Shown here one piece after another: positions 44,334 through 52,642 of a stretch of 64,000 nucleotides of DNA. This DNA is from Phycisphaerales bacterium (GTDB lineage Bacteria; Planctomycetota; Phycisphaerae; Phycisphaerales; UBA1924), in NCBI GenBank assembly GCA_030149165.1, contig JASBRY010000009.1, positions 620,001 through 684,000 of the forward strand. Direction: 5' to 3'. Numbering within the stretch: the first letter of the stretch is position 1; each line of letters begins with the position of its first letter. Made by a program: the position numbers and the translations under genes. The notes beneath the pieces were generated by a model that ran no database searches, had not been told where the DNA came from, and was given only the letters and a program-made list of their open reading frames with translations.

Positions 44334-45182
44334 ATGACCGATCGACGGCCCGGACCACCATTATTCGAACTTCTCAATAAGGATCAGCCTGATCCTGAGG
44401 ATCGGCGCGACGCCGAGCATAAACAATCTGAGCAGCAAGAGCAGTCCAGCAGACCGGCAGCGCCTCAGATCGAGCATGCAGAGGAACGGGCGGCTCAGCG
44501 ATCCGCTGGGGTCTCGCGTGCAGAACGATCCGCCGCGACCATGCCTGAAGAGCCAACCCAAGGCGAGGGTGGGGTCGTGCTGAGCATGTCTCGCGTGTAC
44601 CTCCTGATCGCACTCGCTGCTGTGGTCATGGTGCTGGTGTGGGCCTTCGCATACAAGACCGGTGTTTCGGACGGCAAACGCGAGATGGAGACGCTGATCT
44701 CCGACAAGCCGTTGGTGCTGCCTCCCAACGAGGTGGTCGATCAGGGATCGAGTGGTTCTGCCGTCGACGATTCGGATGTTGGGGAGCCACCAAGAGTCCC
44801 TGCTCGACCCGCTCAAGCCGTGATGACCGCTCAGGGGTATACCGAGGCGGATCCACGCGTTTCTGGGAACAACTATCTGCAACTCGCGACGCTCCCTACC
44901 GAACAGGCGGCTGACGCGGTTTTATTCATGAATGACAACGGGATGCCAATCATCGGGGTCCCAGTGGTCGACTCGAGCGTTCGAGCGGGCAATAATCCCT
45001 CCCGCTATACCCTGTACTCCATTGGGCTTGCGGTCCCAGGCGGATCTCAGTTCGGCGCAATGGAGTCACAACGAATCGAGCACAAGCGAGCAATCGCAAG
45101 ACTCGGCGAGAGGTGGCAGCGGGAACGCCGCGGCGGATCGGACTTTGGAGAGTCCAAGACGCAGTGGGTGAAGTACAACTGA
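44334..45182 (+). CDS. Single-helix membrane protein with basic C-terminus
   Basis: 282 residues. The N-terminal ~80 residues are a charged, disordered cytoplasmic stretch rich in Glu, Gln, Ala and Arg. One membrane helix follows near residues 88-108 (VYLLIALAAVVMVLVWAFAY). The C-terminal domain (~165-282) contains NNYLQLATLPTEQAADAV, then NGMPIIGVPVVD and YTLYSIGLAVPG, resembling the alpha/beta pattern of SPOR-like domains, and ends in a basic stretch. SPOR domains bind denuded peptidoglycan glycan; here that is a suggestion only. It is followed 56 bases later by the small basic protein gene. Confidence 0.75.
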   Translation: MTDRRPGPPLFELLNKDQPDPEDRRDAEHKQSEQQEQSSRPAAPQIEHAEERAAQRSAGVSRAERSAATMPEEPTQGEGGVVLSMSRVYLLIALAAVVMVLVWAFAYKTGVSDGKREMETLISDKPLVLPPNEVVDQGSSGSAVDDSDVGEPPRVPARPAQAVMTAQGYTEADPRVSGNNYLQLATLPTEQAADAVLFMNDNGMPIIGVPVVDSSVRAGNNPSRYTLYSIGLAVPGGSQFGAMESQRIEHKRAIARLGERWQRERRGGSDFGESKTQWVKYN

Positions 45183-45238
45183 ACGGGCGAGTCCCGAGCA
45201 TACGACCGAAGCAAACGAGCAGACAAACGGAGCACGCC

Positions 45239-45394
45239 ATGAGTATCCACTCCTCACTGAAGACCGAAGGCAACCTGACCACCAAGCGCACCGTGATGAC
45301 TCGCACCGAGCGTGTCGCAGCGCTCAAAGACGATAAGAAGCACACCAGTAAAGACGGTGCGCTCGGTCTTCCAAAGACCAAAGTCCGCGAGTAA
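45239..45394 (+). CDS. Small basic protein (TIGR04137-like)
   Basis: 51 residues. The start MSIHSSLKTEGNLTTKRTVM, the following TRTERVAALKDDKK, and the end GALGLPKTKVRE match the small basic protein conserved in planctomycetes, chlamydiae and verrucomicrobia. The family's function is not known; it has been suspected to act with the ribosome because of its size, charge and conservation. CGGAG lies a few bases before the ATG at 45239. This short gene is one of the clearest clues to the phylum of the organism. Confidence 0.88.
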   Translation: MSIHSSLKTEGNLTTKRTVMTRTERVAALKDDKKHTSKDGALGLPKTKVRE

Positions 45395-45456
45395 GTTTTT
45401 ACCAAGCGGGTGGGGTTCGTCTCTCCATATAGACAACTCAACGAAAAGAGGTTGAC

Positions 45457-46656
45457 ATGATTGAGCAGCTCATTGCGGATCGTGCGGGCGCGATCGATGC
45501 ATCCGGAATCCGTCGCATCTTCAACCTCGCGTCCACACTCAAAGATCCGATCAACCTCTCGATTGGTCAACCAGACTTCCCGGTCCCTGAAGCGATCCGC
45601 AGTGCGGCGATCGAAGCGGTCGCGAATCATCAGAACGGATACACGCTCACGCAAGGCGATCCCAAGCTGCTCTCGAAAGTCATCGAGTGGCTCAAGCTCG
45701 ATCTTGGTTGGGACTGTGGTGTGACAGGACAGGGGTCTGAAGGACAACCCACAGCCTTCATCACCTCAGGTACCAGCGGGGCGCTCACACTCGCGTTCAT
45801 GGCGCTGCTCAATCCTGGAGATGAGTGCATCATCCCCGATCCGTACTTCGTGTGCTACCCACACCTCGCGACGCTGTGCGGCGCCAAGGCGGTTCCTTGC
45901 GATACCTATCCTGACTTTCGATTGACTGCTGAGCGTGTGGAGCCGTTGATCAATGAGCGGACAAAGTTTGTGCTCCTCAATACACCTTCGAATCCGTCTG
46001 GTGTAGTGATCAGCAAGGAAGAAGGCGCGAAGCTCCGAGAGCTGTGCAAATCCAAGGGTGTGCTCCTGATCTCCGATGAGATCTACGATGAGTTCGTGTT
46101 CAGCGAATCGCTCGGCGATGTCGCGAAGGGTGATGCATCCATGAAGCGTTGTCCGTCTCCGGCGCGTGAGGATGGGGCGCATGAGGACACACTGCTCATC
46201 CGCGGATTCGGGAAGACCTACGGCTGCACGGGTTGGCGCCTCGGATATGTCGCGGGACCTTCCGCGATTGTCGATCAGATGTCCAAGCTCCAGCAGTACA
46301 CCTATGTTTGCGCTCCGGCGCCGCTGCAAGCGGGAGTGGTCGCAAGCTTTGATACAGATATGAGTGTCCATGTCGCGGAGTATGAATCCCGAAGGAACAT
46401 GGTGGTCGAGCGTTTGTCCAAACACACCAAGGTCGCCACCCCCGGCGGCGCGTTCTACGCGTTCATCGAGGTTCCCGAATCGCTCGGACTCAGCGGGACA
46501 CAGTTCGCGGAGAAGTGCATCGAGCGTGAACTGCTCGTGATCCCCGGCGGCGCGTTCTCAGAGCGCGATACGCACTTCCGCATCAGCTTCGCGACAGCAC
46601 GCGAGCGATTGGATAAGGGCCTCGATATTCTCGAATCGCTGTTGAGCAGTAACTGA
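45457..46656 (+). CDS. Class I/II aminotransferase (aspartate aminotransferase-like)
   Basis: 399 residues; AAGAGG precedes the ATG. Fold-type I PLP features: LSIGQPDFPVPEAIRSAA near residue 37, ITSGTSGALTLAFMALLNPG near 102, LLNTPSNPSGVVIS near 173, LISDEIYDEFVFSE near 207 and, at the PLP lysine, IRGFGKTYGCTGWRLGYVAGP near 250 (K in GFGKTYG, followed by WRLGY). GGAFYAFIEVPE and FRISFATARERLDKGL complete the C-terminal part. Aspartate, aromatic or alanine as amino donor cannot be separated by eye. No operon partner is evident; the next gene is convergent, 6 bases away. Confidence 0.93.
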   Translation: MIEQLIADRAGAIDASGIRRIFNLASTLKDPINLSIGQPDFPVPEAIRSAAIEAVANHQNGYTLTQGDPKLLSKVIEWLKLDLGWDCGVTGQGSEGQPTAFITSGTSGALTLAFMALLNPGDECIIPDPYFVCYPHLATLCGAKAVPCDTYPDFRLTAERVEPLINERTKFVLLNTPSNPSGVVISKEEGAKLRELCKSKGVLLISDEIYDEFVFSESLGDVAKGDASMKRCPSPAREDGAHEDTLLIRGFGKTYGCTGWRLGYVAGPSAIVDQMSKLQQYTYVCAPAPLQAGVVASFDTDMSVHVAEYESRRNMVVERLSKHTKVATPGGAFYAFIEVPESLGLSGTQFAEKCIERELLVIPGGAFSERDTHFRISFATARERLDKGLDILESLLSSN

Positions 46657-46662
46657 GTTTGA

Positions 46663-47541
46663 TCAAAAGCGGATCTGGAGTCTTGCAAAGAGACCTTCCT
46701 GATTCAGATCGGTCGTCACAGCTCCGAGGTCAAACTCGGAACGGATGATCTGGTATCCGGCGCTCAGACCGATGCGATCGGAGATGCGCCAATCGGACTT
46801 CGCGTTGAATCCGATGAGCGAAGACCCCATATTGAGTGATTGGGTGGTTGCTTCGCCGCTGAGTGACCAGTCACGCGAGATATTCCAACGCACGGCTGAT
46901 CCGATCGTTGGGACGGCAATGACTTTGTGCGTCGCGTCGAGGATGTCGGTGCCCCCTCCGCTTTGCACGCTCTTGGCGACATTCGCTTCGATCGCGGTAA
47001 CTCCTGAGGTCAAAGAGAAATCGAGCGATCCGGTCGAAGCGGCTTTCCATTCCACTTCCATCTCGTAAAAGTTGTATTCACCCTCGCGTTGTGTCAGTGA
47101 TGCAACGGAGTCATCGGAGCCGGGAAGTGATCCTGAGCTTCCTGAGATGTCACCATCATTGAAAGTGGTGTTGCGATCGACTGAGAAACGGAGATCAGTG
47201 CTTTCCGATTTGATAGATGTCGTGGAGTAATACAGTTCTTTGATATTCTCATCATCGATATCTCGCACCATGCCGTTGAGTGACATGCGGAACGCGGTGT
47301 CACCTTTATTGGGTTGTATGAGATCGATATCGGCACCCTGAGCGCGCAGATCAGTGAGCCGTTGTGTATTGATTGAGATGCGTTCTGATTTGATCTGCGA
47401 TTGATGGAGAATCACATCCGCGTAGTCACCCTCTGGATGAAGCATCACGCGTGGTCCGTAGTATGCTGAAGCACTCGATGGCGCAGCCGCGAGCACGCAT
47501 GCGACGCTGAAACCAAGTTGTGAGAATCGTGTCCGACTCAT
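46663..47541 (-). CDS. Putative outer-membrane beta-barrel protein
   Basis: 292 residues from the ATG at 47541, chosen because it gives a clean signal peptide (SQLGFSVACVLAAAPSSASA); in-frame starts exist up to 47577. The mature protein has alternating hydrophobic/hydrophilic strands in the second half (WKAASTGSLDFSLTSGV, WNISRDWSLSGEATTQ, SDWRISDRIGLSAGYQIIRS) and ends in LQIRF, the terminal phenylalanine typical of BAM substrates. The N-terminal region mentions no known domain. It follows the hydrolase at 47574 on the same strand, so the two may be co-transcribed. Confidence 0.75.
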   Translation of the reverse strand: MSRTRFSQLGFSVACVLAAAPSSASAYYGPRVMLHPEGDYADVILHQSQIKSERISINTQRLTDLRAQGADIDLIQPNKGDTAFRMSLNGMVRDIDDENIKELYYSTTSIKSESTDLRFSVDRNTTFNDGDISGSSGSLPGSDDSVASLTQREGEYNFYEMEVEWKAASTGSLDFSLTSGVTAIEANVAKSVQSGGGTDILDATHKVIAVPTIGSAVRWNISRDWSLSGEATTQSLNMGSSLIGFNAKSDWRISDRIGLSAGYQIIRSEFDLGAVTTDLNQEGLFARLQIRF

Positions 47542-47573
47542 AGGGTGAATTGTGGACCTGCGCCTCATAAAAG

Positions 47574-48452
47574 TCAAATCGGCGTTTCGGGGTGGTTCGT
47601 GATCACAAACTTACGGATGATCTGGATGACTTCCCCAAGTTGGGGTGAAATTTGCCCATCTGCTGGCGCAGGATTGGCCGTATTAAGCACATGATCCGCG
47701 CTCTGGATAGCGTGAACATATGTTCCCAATCCCGCCGCGATCCGCTCCGCGGCTTCGAATGGAACCCCAGGATCGTCCGTGCCTTGAAGAACAATTGATG
47801 GAACTTTGATGCTTGTGCACAACGAGAGCACATCGTGCGAAGCCGGATTGTCAAGTTGTTCTTGCAACCAGCTCGCATTGATCGGGAGGTCTTGCCCCGT
47901 TCGTGCGCTTGGTGTGGTCATCGAACCATCCTCAAGCAACGCGCGTTGTTGTTCGTCGCTCAGTCCATTGCATCGGTCCACAGCATTGATGGTAATAATG
48001 CCGGCGAGGTGCATAGAAGGATCGCGTCCGGCTGTGAGCAGTGTTGTCGCGCCGCCGCGCGAGTGACCCGCGATGAACAGCGGGAGTCCCGCGCCGTCGA
48101 TCGCGCCGGTATGGATCCCATCGATGATGCAGTGCACATCCTCGACTTGTCGATTCCATGTGTCTTGTGCAAAGAGATCAGGGCGTTCAAAGGTTGAAAT
48201 CTGATTGGTCATCCCGGAGCAAGAGAAGTTGAAGCGATGGACGAGGATCCCGTCATCCGCGAGGGCGCGAGCGAGGACAGGGATGAATCCATAGTCCTTG
48301 TACCCTTTGAAGCCGTGGAGCAGGAGCAGGCATGCCTTCGGAGGAGATGCAGGATGCTCCGTGTTCCCGATGATATCGAGCTTGCGTGCGTTCTTGATGG
48401 TCCAGTCGGTGGTGTGGGGAGTCATGGGGTATTGTTCGCGTGAAATTGCCAT
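47574..48452 (-). CDS. Alpha/beta hydrolase
   Basis: 292 residues from an ATG at 48452; an ATG at 48425 is also possible, and neither has a strong ribosome site. LLLLHGFKGYKDYGFIPVLA near residue 43 gives the oxyanion-type HG motif, IAGHSRGGATTLLTAG near 132 the nucleophile elbow (GHSRGG, serine), a likely acid in LQGTDDPGVPFEAAE near 231, and a histidine in QSADHVLNTANP near 258. These form a Ser-Asp-His triad. The substrate is unknown; dienelactone-hydrolase or peptidase-like members are similar. No signal peptide, so it is probably cytoplasmic. Confidence 0.87.
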   Translation of the reverse strand: MAISREQYPMTPHTTDWTIKNARKLDIIGNTEHPASPPKACLLLLHGFKGYKDYGFIPVLARALADDGILVHRFNFSCSGMTNQISTFERPDLFAQDTWNRQVEDVHCIIDGIHTGAIDGAGLPLFIAGHSRGGATTLLTAGRDPSMHLAGIITINAVDRCNGLSDEQQRALLEDGSMTTPSARTGQDLPINASWLQEQLDNPASHDVLSLCTSIKVPSIVLQGTDDPGVPFEAAERIAAGLGTYVHAIQSADHVLNTANPAPADGQISPQLGEVIQIIRKFVITNHPETPI

Positions 48453-48482
48453 GGATCATTGGATCGGCTACGCTGACTCCGT

Positions 48483-49208
48483 ATGGCAAAGCAGGACAAA
48501 GAGCACAGAAGTCTGGATATCCCTTGGGGAAAGCGTCCTCCAAAGGGTGGCGAGCACGATCTGCTGCGTGGGCCGCGTCTGCGTCGCCAGGAACTCTGGA
48601 CGACGATGAAGGTCTTCGCGGAGTTTATCCGAGGATTCCGCAGACTCCACTTCATCGGTCCCTGCGTGACGGTTTTCGGATCCGCACGATTCGAAGAGGA
48701 TCATCCGTATTACAAACTCGCGAGAGCAACCGGCGCGGCGCTCGCGCGAGCCGGCTACGGCGTGATGACCGGCGGGGGACCTGGCATCATGGAAGCCGCG
48801 AATCGCGGAGCGCGTGATGAAGGCGGATTGTCGCTCGGATGCAACATCGAACTCCCGATGGAGCAGCACCCCAATCCGTACCTCGATCGATTCGTGGACT
48901 TCAACTACTTCTTCGTGCGCAAAGTCATGCTCGTGAAGTATTCCAAAGCGTTCATCGTCATGCCTGGAGGGTTCGGGACGATGGACGAGATCTTCGAGAC
49001 ACTCGTGCTGATCCAGACCAAGAAGATCGAGCGGTTCCCGATCATCGTGATGGGCCGAGACTTCTGGGAGCACATGCGCGACTTCGTCAACAAGGCGCTG
49101 ATCTCCAACGCGACGATCGATCCAGCGGATATGGACCTCGTGCAGTGGACCGATGATCCAGAAGAAGCGGTCGAGATGATCGCACGATACACCGCGAATG
49201 GTTCTTAG
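48483..49208 (+). CDS. LOG family (TIGR00730) protein
   Basis: 241 residues. The Rossmann-type PGGxGT family: VTVFGSARFEEDHPYYKLA near 62, MTGGGPGIMEAANRGARDEG near 97 (GGGPGxMEA) and KAFIVMPGGFGTMDEIFETL near 155 (PGGFGTxxE with the catalytic glutamate). Most characterised members release cytokinin bases or hydrolyse nucleotides (nucleotide 5'-monophosphate nucleosidase). Older 'lysine decarboxylase' labels are misleading. An N-terminal segment of ~55 residues (KRPPKGGEHDLLRGPRLRRQ) is an extension. It overlaps the convergent ilvE-like gene by four bases at its 3' end. Confidence 0.9.
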   Translation: MAKQDKEHRSLDIPWGKRPPKGGEHDLLRGPRLRRQELWTTMKVFAEFIRGFRRLHFIGPCVTVFGSARFEEDHPYYKLARATGAALARAGYGVMTGGGPGIMEAANRGARDEGGLSLGCNIELPMEQHPNPYLDRFVDFNYFFVRKVMLVKYSKAFIVMPGGFGTMDEIFETLVLIQTKKIERFPIIVMGRDFWEHMRDFVNKALISNATIDPADMDLVQWTDDPEEAVEMIARYTANGS

Positions 49209-50143
49209 CAGACCTGCACGCCTTCGTTCTTCGTCTTCTCGATAAACAGTTCGCTGAGTCGTTTCGTCATCGGACCCATCGTTCCGTCTCCGATGATTCG
49301 TCCATCGATCTTCCCGACCCATGCGAGCTCACCCATGGTGCCGGTCGTGAAGCACTCGTCGGCGTTGTACACATGCGTGAGCGAGATATCACGCTCGATG
49401 CACGGGATGTTGTGTTCTGTGCAGATGTCGATGATCGTCTGACGCGTGATCCCCTCCGGACACGCGGCGGTGGTCGAGGTCTGCACCACTGGAGCCGGAT
49501 CACCAGCATGCGCCGGATACGGCGCGACGATGAACACATGCGTCGCGTTCGCTTCAGCGAGGAAACCACGCTGATCGAGCATGAGCGCGTCGTCGGCACC
49601 CGATGCGTTGGCTTCGATCTTGGCCATGATGGACTGGATGAGGTTGTTGTGATGGATATTGGGATCCATCGTGTCTGGAGAGAATCTTCGGATCGATGAA
49701 GTTGATAGATTCAATCCGCTCGATCCCTCCGCATCGCGATACACAGGCGGCTTGTGCTCCGAGAGCACGATCAGCGTCGGACCGGACTGATTCAGTCGTG
49801 GGTCCATCCCCGAAGTGATCTTGGTGCCGCGCGAGAGGGTGATGCGGATGTGGACGCCGTCGGACATGTTGTTGGCGGCGAGCGTTTTCTTTATCTGCTC
49901 AACCAGTTCATCGCGTGATGGGATCTGCGAGAACGCGAGCGCCTTGGCGCTTCGTTGGAGACGCTTTAGATGTTCGTCGAGTTTGAAGATCTTCCCGTTG
50001 TAGACGCGGAGTCCTTCCCAAACGCCGTCGCCGCCCTGGACGAGTGAATCAAATGGGGAGATCCCGGCTTGGTCACGATGGATAAGCTCGCCGTTGATGT
50101 TGATGAGCAGATCGCGGTTTTTCTCGTTGAACTTCTGGAGCAT
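49205..50143 (-). CDS. ilvE: Class IV aminotransferase, branched-chain type
   Basis: 312 residues. Fold-type IV PLP features: ININGELIHRDQAGISPFDS and GVWEGLRVYNGKIFKLDEHL near the N-terminus, VHIRITLSRGT near 100, HNNLIQSIMAKIEANASGAD near 165 with the PLP lysine in MAKIEA, ALMLDQRGFLAEANATHVFI near 186 and CPEGITRQTIIDIC near 226. ECFTTGTMGELAWVGKIDGR near 272 closes the active site. Branched-chain aminotransferase is most likely; D-amino acid aminotransferase is the alternative. It ends in a 4-base overlap with the LOG family gene on the other strand. The symbol is a best guess. Confidence 0.87.
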   Translation of the reverse strand: MLQKFNEKNRDLLININGELIHRDQAGISPFDSLVQGGDGVWEGLRVYNGKIFKLDEHLKRLQRSAKALAFSQIPSRDELVEQIKKTLAANNMSDGVHIRITLSRGTKITSGMDPRLNQSGPTLIVLSEHKPPVYRDAEGSSGLNLSTSSIRRFSPDTMDPNIHHNNLIQSIMAKIEANASGADDALMLDQRGFLAEANATHVFIVAPYPAHAGDPAPVVQTSTTAACPEGITRQTIIDICTEHNIPCIERDISLTHVYNADECFTTGTMGELAWVGKIDGRIIGDGTMGPMTKRLSELFIEKTKNEGVQVC

Positions 50144-50176
50144 GTGTCAAGGGTAGCAAAGCAGTGACATGATTGC

Positions 50177-50986
50177 TCACTGACTGACGCGTTCCCCAAC
50201 CAACTCATGTCCGGCATACTGGATGCTGATGGATGCGTTCCCACTCAGGATGATCCGTGCACCGCTCGAACCGACAGGGCGGAATGTGAGTCGATTCTGA
50301 TTGCCTTCCAGTCCACTCATCGGGATCAGATTTCTGGTGTTCTCATCACCCATCGTGATCCCCAAGCAGTCAAAGCGATCCACCCACGACACTCGCGCGT
50401 CGGGTTGGTCATCCGGATCGAACCTGTAAAGCCCTGCATAGCGATCAGCGAGATCCGGATCGCACTGTACGGATGGATCCATCGAATCAAGTCCCTCGCG
50501 TTCGAGGAACTGCATCACGCGCTTCGCGTTCCCGGCTTGCGCGTGGCGGTACAGTGAAATACTGTGCGGTCCTTCGATGTTCCGCGCATTGGGCATCGAG
50601 TCGATGAACCCACGCACCGCCGCGTGCTTATCAAGCGTCGCGAGTGTGAAGATCGTTGGACGAGCGCCATGAGCGAGCAGCAGTTCGATGATGTCCTTGC
50701 GTCCAGTGTGCGAGCACGCTCCGATCGCTGTTTCATAATCACCAAACCCCCAATCCCACGCCGACTTGGCAAGATCAGGATGTTCCTTGAGCATCTCACG
50801 CACGGTGTCGATTCGTGCATGGCACGCGCCAACAAAGTCACGCACGAGATTAGGCTTAGGCGCTTCACGCTTGAACTTCGAAGACTCCATGTACGAAGCA
50901 CTCGCGAAACTCGTTGGAAGGAAGGCAACGCCCGCGACGCCGACAGAACCTGAAACGATGAACGATCGTCTGGATTGTGTGCTCAT
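50177..50986 (-). CDS. Tat-exported ankyrin-repeat protein
   Basis: 269 residues. The N-terminus STQSRRSFIVSGSVGVAGVA is a twin-arginine signal (SRRSFIV) with a hydrophobic core and an AxA-like end. Residues ~45-160 look like ankyrin repeats: VRDFVGACHARIDTVREMLK, GDYETAIGACSHTGRKDIIE with LLLAHGARP, and LYRHAQAGNAKRVMQFLERE. The C-terminal third (~180-269) is beta-rich and ends in a domain with no cysteines. Export of a folded repeat protein to the periplasm suggests a binding role. No partner gene is evident. Confidence 0.83.
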   Translation of the reverse strand: MSTQSRRSFIVSGSVGVAGVAFLPTSFASASYMESSKFKREAPKPNLVRDFVGACHARIDTVREMLKEHPDLAKSAWDWGFGDYETAIGACSHTGRKDIIELLLAHGARPTIFTLATLDKHAAVRGFIDSMPNARNIEGPHSISLYRHAQAGNAKRVMQFLEREGLDSMDPSVQCDPDLADRYAGLYRFDPDDQPDARVSWVDRFDCLGITMGDENTRNLIPMSGLEGNQNRLTFRPVGSSGARIILSGNASISIQYAGHELVGERVSQ

Positions 50987-51044
50987 AGAAGACTCCTGGA
51001 TGGTTCACTTGTCAATATGTGATACCACCAGCGTAGTCTTAGGT

Positions 51045-51803
51045 TCAGCTCAACTTGTGCGCTGCGAGAAGATCGTACAGCTCGTTACATTCCTGCAAAA
51101 CGGAGTTGAGTCGATCGGGGATTGGTTCAGTCGGTGCTTTGTAGGGGGCAAATCCAGTAGATGCGTACACACTTGTGTACCAGTGGGGGGCCCACACGCC
51201 GTCTTCTTCTCGAGTTCCTGGTTCCCATGAGAGCATCGCATCGTCAAAGGCGACACCTGTCCGCTCGCATACAAGAGATAGCAGTGACTTGGGATCCATA
51301 AGCACATCACGCGAATCAATCACCAATGGAGTCTGTCCTGATTCTTGACGCAACCACTCGAAGAGTTTCGCCTGTTGTGGTAATCCAAGATCATGAGGGG
51401 TCGGATTGTCAATGACTTTGACAAAGCTCGCGATCATCGCTGAAGGATCACGGATCAGGAAGCAGTTGGTGAGTTTCAGAATCCAGTCCCATTCCATGTC
51501 TGCTGTAAGATGATGAGCCATCATTTTCTGATACCACACCGACTTCCCGTTGGGGACTGGACCGGTCAGGTACTCCGCGACTTCTCTCCAATCGGTGGGT
51601 TGTGATCGCATCACCTCGTTGTAGATCGGATGTTCTTTGCGTTTGGTCTCATCGAGCACACTGAGATAGTGGGCATAGAAAGGCTCATCGCTGACAAAGC
51701 AATCCCCCCTCGCGCCCCAAGAGCGCATCATCGCCGTGGAGATATTGCGTGGTCCGGACCACATCGCGATGCGGAGAGCGTCATTTGGATCAGTGCCCGT
51801 CAT
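51045..51803 (-). CDS. Sulfotransferase-like P-loop protein
   Basis: 252 residues from the ATG at 51803; a longer form from 51848 would overlap the divergent gene. RIAMWSGPRNISTAMMRSWG near residue 10 corresponds to the 5'-phosphosulfate-binding loop of sulfotransferases (SGPRNxSTAMMxxW), and LTNCFLIRDPSAMIASFVKV near 115 to the 3'-phosphate-binding strand (RDPxxxIxSF). PLVIDSRDVLMDPKSLLSLV near 160 is the usual C-terminal part. Homologs are annotated as branched-chain aminotransferase-associated or HAD-like sulfotransferases. Substrate unknown. Its start is 27 bases from that of the divergent hydrolase. Confidence 0.83.
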   Translation of the reverse strand: MTGTDPNDALRIAMWSGPRNISTAMMRSWGARGDCFVSDEPFYAHYLSVLDETKRKEHPIYNEVMRSQPTDWREVAEYLTGPVPNGKSVWYQKMMAHHLTADMEWDWILKLTNCFLIRDPSAMIASFVKVIDNPTPHDLGLPQQAKLFEWLRQESGQTPLVIDSRDVLMDPKSLLSLVCERTGVAFDDAMLSWEPGTREEDGVWAPHWYTSVYASTGFAPYKAPTEPIPDRLNSVLQECNELYDLLAAHKLS

Positions 51804-51830
51804 GGATCGGCATGGTATACCATCATTTCT

Positions 51831-52637
51831 ATGGTCACTCCCATACACACCATCGTTCTCTTGTTCGCTCTGCTGCTAGGTGGACCGGCGGATTCCAAAG
51901 CCGACATCGATCCTGAGCGTTCATCTCCAGAAGTGCTTGATCTTTCGATGACGATCGGAGACCAAAGATACGCATTCAAAGTCGTGATCAACGAAGCTGC
52001 GGAGAAGGGTGGGGCCGCGATCCTCTTCCTGCATGGATACGGTGAATGCGGCGTGGACGGCGAGCGACAACTCCGCGTCGGACTCCCCAAGCACGCGCAG
52101 GAGAATCCAGAGGATTGGCCATTCGTATTGCTTGTGCCTCAGAAACCGGTCTACAACAGCGAGTGGGAGGATCATGAGGAAGCACTGCTCAAGCTGCTCG
52201 AAAAGTCCGAAGAGAAGGGACTCCACGATCCAGATCGACTCGCAATCACCGGCTTAAGTCAGGGGGGACACGGGACAGCACTGATCGCGTCCAGACATCC
52301 AGAGATGTTCGTTGCCGCCGCGCCGGTGTGCGGATACATCCGTCCCGTCTTTGATGAGGAGCGTGGTCGGATCGACCATCCTCCAGCGACTGTTGAGACC
52401 GCGGAGTTTGTCCAAGCCGCGGAGAATCTCCATGATGTCCCGGTGTGGCTCTTCCACGGAGACGCGGACCAAGTGGTCCCAGTCAAAGAATCACAGGTAT
52501 TTTATGAAGCGCTCAAAGCCGCGGGAGCGGATGCACGCTACACAGAACTCGAAGGCGTCAACCACAACGCATGGGACGATGCGTACACCGATGATGGACT
52601 CATCGCGTGGTTCAAAGAGCATTTATTGGAGAACTGA
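51831..52637 (+). CDS. Secreted alpha/beta hydrolase (phospholipase/carboxylesterase-like)
   Basis: 268 residues from the ATG at 51831, which gives a signal peptide (HTIVLLFALLLGGPADSKAD); the frame is open upstream to 51630 inside the divergent gene. ILFLHGYGECGVDGERQLRV near 65 holds the HGxGE oxyanion motif, LAITGLSQGGHGTALIASRH near 140 the serine elbow (GLSQGG), VWLFHGDADQVVPVKESQVF near 205 the acid, and LEGVNHNAWDDAY near 243 the catalytic histidine. It resembles the exported esterase/PHB-depolymerase-like family found with lipoproteins. It is convergent with thrS, five bases away. Confidence 0.88.
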   Translation: MVTPIHTIVLLFALLLGGPADSKADIDPERSSPEVLDLSMTIGDQRYAFKVVINEAAEKGGAAILFLHGYGECGVDGERQLRVGLPKHAQENPEDWPFVLLVPQKPVYNSEWEDHEEALLKLLEKSEEKGLHDPDRLAITGLSQGGHGTALIASRHPEMFVAAAPVCGYIRPVFDEERGRIDHPPATVETAEFVQAAENLHDVPVWLFHGDADQVVPVKESQVFYEALKAAGADARYTELEGVNHNAWDDAYTDDGLIAWFKEHLLEN

Positions 52638-52642
52638 TCCCT